Shown here: piece by piece, positions 60,882 through 64,000 of the stretch
How positions within the stretch are numbered: position 1 is the stretch's first letter
Layout: the number at the start of each line of letters is the position of its first letter
Origin: Anderseniella sp963787895
GTDB taxonomy: Bacteria; Pseudomonadota; Alphaproteobacteria; Rhizobiales; Aestuariivirgaceae
Assembly: GCA_963787895.1 (NCBI GenBank)
Contig: CAWBEX010000007.1
Span: 620,001 to 684,000, forward strand
Length of the DNA: 64,000 bases
Reading direction: 5' to 3'
The notes under the pieces: model-generated
Database searches by the model: none
The model's input: only the letters and a program-made list of their open reading frames with translations
Told to the model about the DNA's origin: nothing
Position numbers and translations under genes: made by a program

Positions 60882-62506
60882 TGGCAGCAACAGCCAGATC
60901 GTCTTCCGGTCCTGTTCTGGAAATCCGCGGCTTGTCGGTCACGCTGCCTGAAGGCGCAGACCGTGAGTATGCGATTGAAGACATTTCCTATTCGGTCAAT
61001 CGTGGCGAGATCGTCTGCATAGTAGGCGAGTCCGGTTCGGGAAAGTCTGTCAGCGCCCAAACCGTGATGGGGCTGATCCCGCGCAAGGAGTTGACGCCTG
61101 TGGCCGGCGCAATCCTCCTGCAAGGTGAGGACCTGCTGCAGAAAACCGAAGCCGAGTTGCGTGAGCTTCGAGGCGTCAAGATGTCGATGATATTTCAGGA
61201 GCCGATGACTGCGCTCAATCCGGTCATGCGGGTAGGCGACCAGATCGGCGAAATGCTGGAAATTCATACCGCCATGTCTGCAACGGAGCGTCGCGCGCGC
61301 ATCGTCGAGGTGATGAATGATGTCGGCCTGCCTGACGTCGAACTGATGATCGACAGTTACCCGCATCAGCTTTCCGGCGGCCAGCGCCAGCGCATCATGA
61401 TTGCCATGGCACTTGCACTTGAGCCTTCGCTGCTGATTGCCGATGAACCAACCACTGCACTCGATGTGACCACTCAGGCGCAGATACTTGATCTCATCAA
61501 GGATATCCAGAAGCGCCATGGCACAGGTGTGCTTTTCATTACCCACGATTTTGGTGTCGTTGCCGAGATAGCAGACCGTGTCGTGGTCATGCAGAACGGC
61601 AAGGTTGTTGAGCAGGGCACCGCGGCTCAAGTGCTGAACAAGCCGCGAGAGCCCTACACGAAAATGCTTATCGCTTCCGTTCCAAGCCTGACGCCGCCGA
61701 AGCGCAAACCCATCACCAAGGGCGAGCCCATTCTGGCAGCACGTGGCCTTGAGAAAGTTTACGGCAAGCTTGGCTGGTTCGGCGGCGGACGTGTCGTTCA
61801 TGCTGCCAAGCAGGTGGAGCTTGAAATCCGCCGTGGCGAAACGCTGGGCGTTGTGGGGGAATCCGGCTCCGGCAAGTCAACCGTGGCCCGCTGTATCGTT
61901 CGCCTGATTGATCCGACCAGTGGTGAAGTGCTGATAGACGGCACCAACATCGCCACCATGCCGCAATCCGAGCTGCGCCAGTATCGCCGCGACGTGCAGG
62001 TGGTGTTTCAAGATCCCTATCGTTCGCTCAACCCGCGCCGCACTGTCGGACAATCCATTGTCGAAGGCCCGATGAATTTTGGCTTGTCCCAAACCGATGC
62101 CTTGGGGCGAGCATCCGAACTGATGGAAATTGTGGGCTTGTCGGCAAAGGCGCTCGACCGTTTTCCGCATCAGTTTTCAGGCGGTCAGCGTCAGCGAATT
62201 TGCATCGCGCGTGCATTGGCGATGGAGCCAAAAGTGCTCATCGCCGACGAGGCCGTATCTGCGCTTGATGTGTCGGTGCAAGCCCAGGTTCTGCGCCTGC
62301 TGGATGATGTGCGCAACCGGTTCGACCTGGCCATGCTGTTCATTACTCATGATCTTCGCGTGGCCGCTCAGATATGTGACCGCATCATGGTCATGCAGCG
62401 TGGCGTAGTGGTGGAGCAGGGCATGACCGCCGCTGTCTACGCCAATCCAAAACATGAGTATACCAGGTTGCTGCTGGATGCAGCTCCGGGGCGGACAAAT
62501 ACCTGA
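60881..62506 (+). CDS. Fused Dpp-type ABC ATPases (DppD-DppF)
   Basis: The 541-residue protein has two complete ABC domains. The first has GESGSGKSVSAQ, signature LSGGQRQRIMIAMAL and LLIADEPTTALDV. The second has GESGSGKSTVARC, FSGGQRQRICIARAL and VLIADEAVSALDV. Both are of the oligopeptide (DppD/DppF) type, as in GsiA. In the second Walker B the usual Pro is Ala (DEAVSALD), seen also in other fused proteins. ATG 60881 shares one base with the DppC stop; GTG 60878 is an alternative. Confidence 0.92.
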   Translation: MAATARSSSGPVLEIRGLSVTLPEGADREYAIEDISYSVNRGEIVCIVGESGSGKSVSAQTVMGLIPRKELTPVAGAILLQGEDLLQKTEAELRELRGVKMSMIFQEPMTALNPVMRVGDQIGEMLEIHTAMSATERRARIVEVMNDVGLPDVELMIDSYPHQLSGGQRQRIMIAMALALEPSLLIADEPTTALDVTTQAQILDLIKDIQKRHGTGVLFITHDFGVVAEIADRVVVMQNGKVVEQGTAAQVLNKPREPYTKMLIASVPSLTPPKRKPITKGEPILAARGLEKVYGKLGWFGGGRVVHAAKQVELEIRRGETLGVVGESGSGKSTVARCIVRLIDPTSGEVLIDGTNIATMPQSELRQYRRDVQVVFQDPYRSLNPRRTVGQSIVEGPMNFGLSQTDALGRASELMEIVGLSAKALDRFPHQFSGGQRQRICIARALAMEPKVLIADEAVSALDVSVQAQVLRLLDDVRNRFDLAMLFITHDLRVAAQICDRIMVMQRGVVVEQGMTAAVYANPKHEYTRLLLDAAPGRTNT

Positions 62507-62545
62507 CTGCAATAGCCTTTAACGCGCAGTTCTTTCCAACATCGT

Positions 62546-62615
62546 ATTGAATGATCATTCAGAATTCGCTGGCAAATCCCGGTCGCCTGCGGTATATTGA
62601 ATGAAAATTCAGAAT
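62546..62615. promoter_or_regulatory. Two 20-bp inverted-repeat operators 50 bp apart, upstream of Rieske oxygenase
   Basis: Element 1 (62546-62565) contains TGAATGATCATTCA, a perfect 14-bp palindrome. Element 2 (62596-62615) contains TGAATGAAAATTCA. Both are flanked by the same bases (AT before, GAAT after), and 18 of 20 positions agree. The start-to-start distance is exactly 50 bp. The ATG at 62601 lies inside element 2, which supports the later start at 62631. A TetR-type regulator is the likeliest binder; none is in reach in the window. Confidence 0.8.
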
Positions 62616-62630
62616 GTGAGGTTATTGATC

Positions 62631-63899
62631 ATGGCGCGCTTGGAACGGTTTATGGAAGGCCCACCAGTCGTTGACAAATCCGAAGCAGACGGCGCTCCGA
62701 AAAACTGGGATCGGTCAGGGCTGCCGGGTTGGGCGTATACCGATCCGCAGCAACTGGAACTCGAAAGGCAATTGCTTTTCCGGCGCCACTGGCAGCTGGC
62801 AGGTCACGTATCCAACGCGCCCGATCCGGGAAGCTATTTCTGCTTTGACGTGGCCGGCGAAAGAGCGATTGTCGTACGCGACAAGGAAAATGAAATCAGG
62901 GTTTTTCACAATGTTTGCCGTCACCGGGGCTCACGTGTTGCGGTCAATGAAACCGGCAGGTGCGGATCGGCTCTGGTGTGCCCGTTTCATGGCTGGTCGT
63001 TCAATCTGGACGGAACCTTGCGAAGCACCGCAAGTCCCAAAGCTCTGCCGGAGCTGGATCCGGTGGAACATGGCCTGGTGCCCGTCGAGTTCGAGATATG
63101 GCACGGTTTTGTCTTTGTCAGGTTTCAGCCTGGACCGCAGCCATCGGTGAGCGAGATACTCGCACGCCACGAAGCTGAAATTGGCGTTTACAGGACCGAG
63201 TCTGCAGAGCCTGTGCGCAATCAAACCTTCTGGACACAAACCATTGCGTCAAACTGGAAATGCGTGCGCGATGTCGACAACGAAGGCTATCATGTGCCAA
63301 TGGCGCATCCCGGCCTTCAGGACCTCTATGGCCACAATTATTTCGATGAGAACTGGGAAGCGGGCACCAACAGGGCATTCGGACCGTTCAAGGGCGGCGA
63401 CAACAGGCTGTGGGCTGTTCGCGCTTACAACAATATTTTGCCGGAAGTGGAACACCTGCCTGAAAGCCACCGCCGTGCCTGGCTCTACATCGGTATGTTC
63501 CCCAACACCGTGTTGTATTTCTATCCCGAGAGCTTTGGTTTCTATCAGGAGTTTCCTGTTTCAACTGATGAAACCATGTTGCGCGGCGGCAACTACGGTC
63601 TGCCTTTGCCCGCCGGTGCAGACAAGACGTATGCCCGCCGCATCAAGGCTGCCCAATATCTTGCGCAACGCATCGACAACGACACTGCAGCCGAGGATAT
63701 TCAGCTGACCGTGTGGTCAAACGAGGCAATGCATTCCAGCGGCTTTCAGGGCTTCATTCTGTCAGACCTTGAGTATGGCGTGAAGCAATACCATGATCAT
63801 TTACGAGCCATCATGCCAGGCCTGAACAGTGATTACCCTCCGGTGGTTGAGGAAATCGAGGCTGCCCAGCAAGGATTCGAGGCCAAATACAACAAATAA
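62631..63899 (+). CDS. Rieske non-heme iron oxygenase, alpha subunit (GbcA/quaternary-amine type)
   Basis: The 422-residue protein has a Rieske [2Fe-2S] site C-x-H-x16-19-C-x2-H (NVCRHRGSR and CPFHGW, about residues 96-120). The mononuclear iron site is in DVDNEGYHVPMAHPGLQD (2-His). Overall it resembles aromatic-ring or quaternary-amine hydroxylase alpha subunits (glycine betaine, stachydrine and carnitine type). ATG 62631 has GAGG 9 bp upstream; the upstream ATG 62601 overlaps an operator. No reductase gene is visible before the window ends. Quaternary-amine demethylation would suit the C1 module at the other end, but this is inference. Confidence 0.88.
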   Translation: MARLERFMEGPPVVDKSEADGAPKNWDRSGLPGWAYTDPQQLELERQLLFRRHWQLAGHVSNAPDPGSYFCFDVAGERAIVVRDKENEIRVFHNVCRHRGSRVAVNETGRCGSALVCPFHGWSFNLDGTLRSTASPKALPELDPVEHGLVPVEFEIWHGFVFVRFQPGPQPSVSEILARHEAEIGVYRTESAEPVRNQTFWTQTIASNWKCVRDVDNEGYHVPMAHPGLQDLYGHNYFDENWEAGTNRAFGPFKGGDNRLWAVRAYNNILPEVEHLPESHRRAWLYIGMFPNTVLYFYPESFGFYQEFPVSTDETMLRGGNYGLPLPAGADKTYARRIKAAQYLAQRIDNDTAAEDIQLTVWSNEAMHSSGFQGFILSDLEYGVKQYHDHLRAIMPGLNSDYPPVVEEIEAAQQGFEAKYNK

Positions 63900-64000
63900 C
63901 GTGCCTGGTTGGCCATTGGGTGTTTTCTGCATTGAATATCTTTCGATTTAGGCACTAATCTTTCAAAGAGAGCGACAAGAGTAAGGGAGTGACGCATAAT
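63900..64000. other. Intergenic end of window with a probable ribosome site for the next gene
   Basis: No terminator is evident after the Rieske gene. The last bases hold AAGGGAGTGAC, very like the AGGGAGTGAC site before the gene at 21036, so another gene on this strand probably starts just outside the window. Confidence 0.4.

Overview
The window looks like chromosomal DNA from an alphaproteobacterium, most likely a marine or soil Hyphomicrobiales or Rhodobacterales relative. The evidence is an Omp25/Omp31-type outer-membrane barrel, TRAP and many ABC uptake systems, Tat-exported binding proteins, non-pyrrolysine MttB-family methyltransferases and moderately high GC. This is inferred from gene content, not from a marker gene. 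No rRNA, tRNA, CRISPR array, IS element or prophage was seen.

Region 1 (1-14,200) is a corrinoid/tetrahydrofolate one-carbon module. It has three MttB-superfamily methyltransferases (one cut by the left edge), a GcvA-like LysR regulator, a RamA-like corrinoid activator, a methyltetrahydrofolate:corrinoid methyltransferase and MetF. No corrinoid carrier protein is visible. The three MttB proteins carry Arg/Gly-rich N-termini, and the activator and the pterin methyltransferase end in near-identical EGR-RRRR tails. This shared charged tag is the most unusual signal in the window. An Omp barrel, a YqaA-like membrane protein, a repeat-containing secreted protein, a DsbA-fold isomerase, an ICL/PEP-mutase-family enzyme and a universal stress protein lie among these genes.

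Region 2 (14,400-27,000) has an orphan Tat-exported family-5 binding protein with its own terminator. It is followed by a SABATH-type carboxyl methyltransferase, an Ldh-family dehydrogenase and two FAD oxidoreductases. Next is a taurine-type ABC transporter whose permease has a very large extracytoplasmic insertion. A PhnW-like aminotransferase without its Schiff-base lysine and uracil-DNA glycosylase close the region.

Region 3 (27,000-41,700) has two paralogous ParA/MinD-like ATPases, one with a degenerate signature P-loop. After them come an SDR/ADH pair, a TRAP transporter with a frameshifted fused DctQM permease, GMC oxidoreductase coupled to TerC, an IclR regulator, and aguA-aguB for agmatine to putrescine.

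Region 4 (40,000-45,200) is a TetR-controlled pair: an exported lipase-like hydrolase and an LplT-PlsC-acyl-ACP synthetase fusion. Three copies of TTGAAC-N3-GTTCAC lie in the divergent promoter.

Region 5 (45,300-64,000) has a BMP-type ABC transporter without its binding protein. It also has a Liv-type ABC operon downstream of a frameshifted amidase and an M81 peptidase, a Dpp-type ABC operon, and a Rieske oxygenase preceded by two near-identical 20-bp inverted-repeat elements spaced exactly 50 bp apart. In all four complete binding-protein-first transporter operons (Tau, TRAP, Liv, Dpp) a strong GC-rich hairpin directly follows the binding-protein gene, which would give a high binding-protein to permease ratio.
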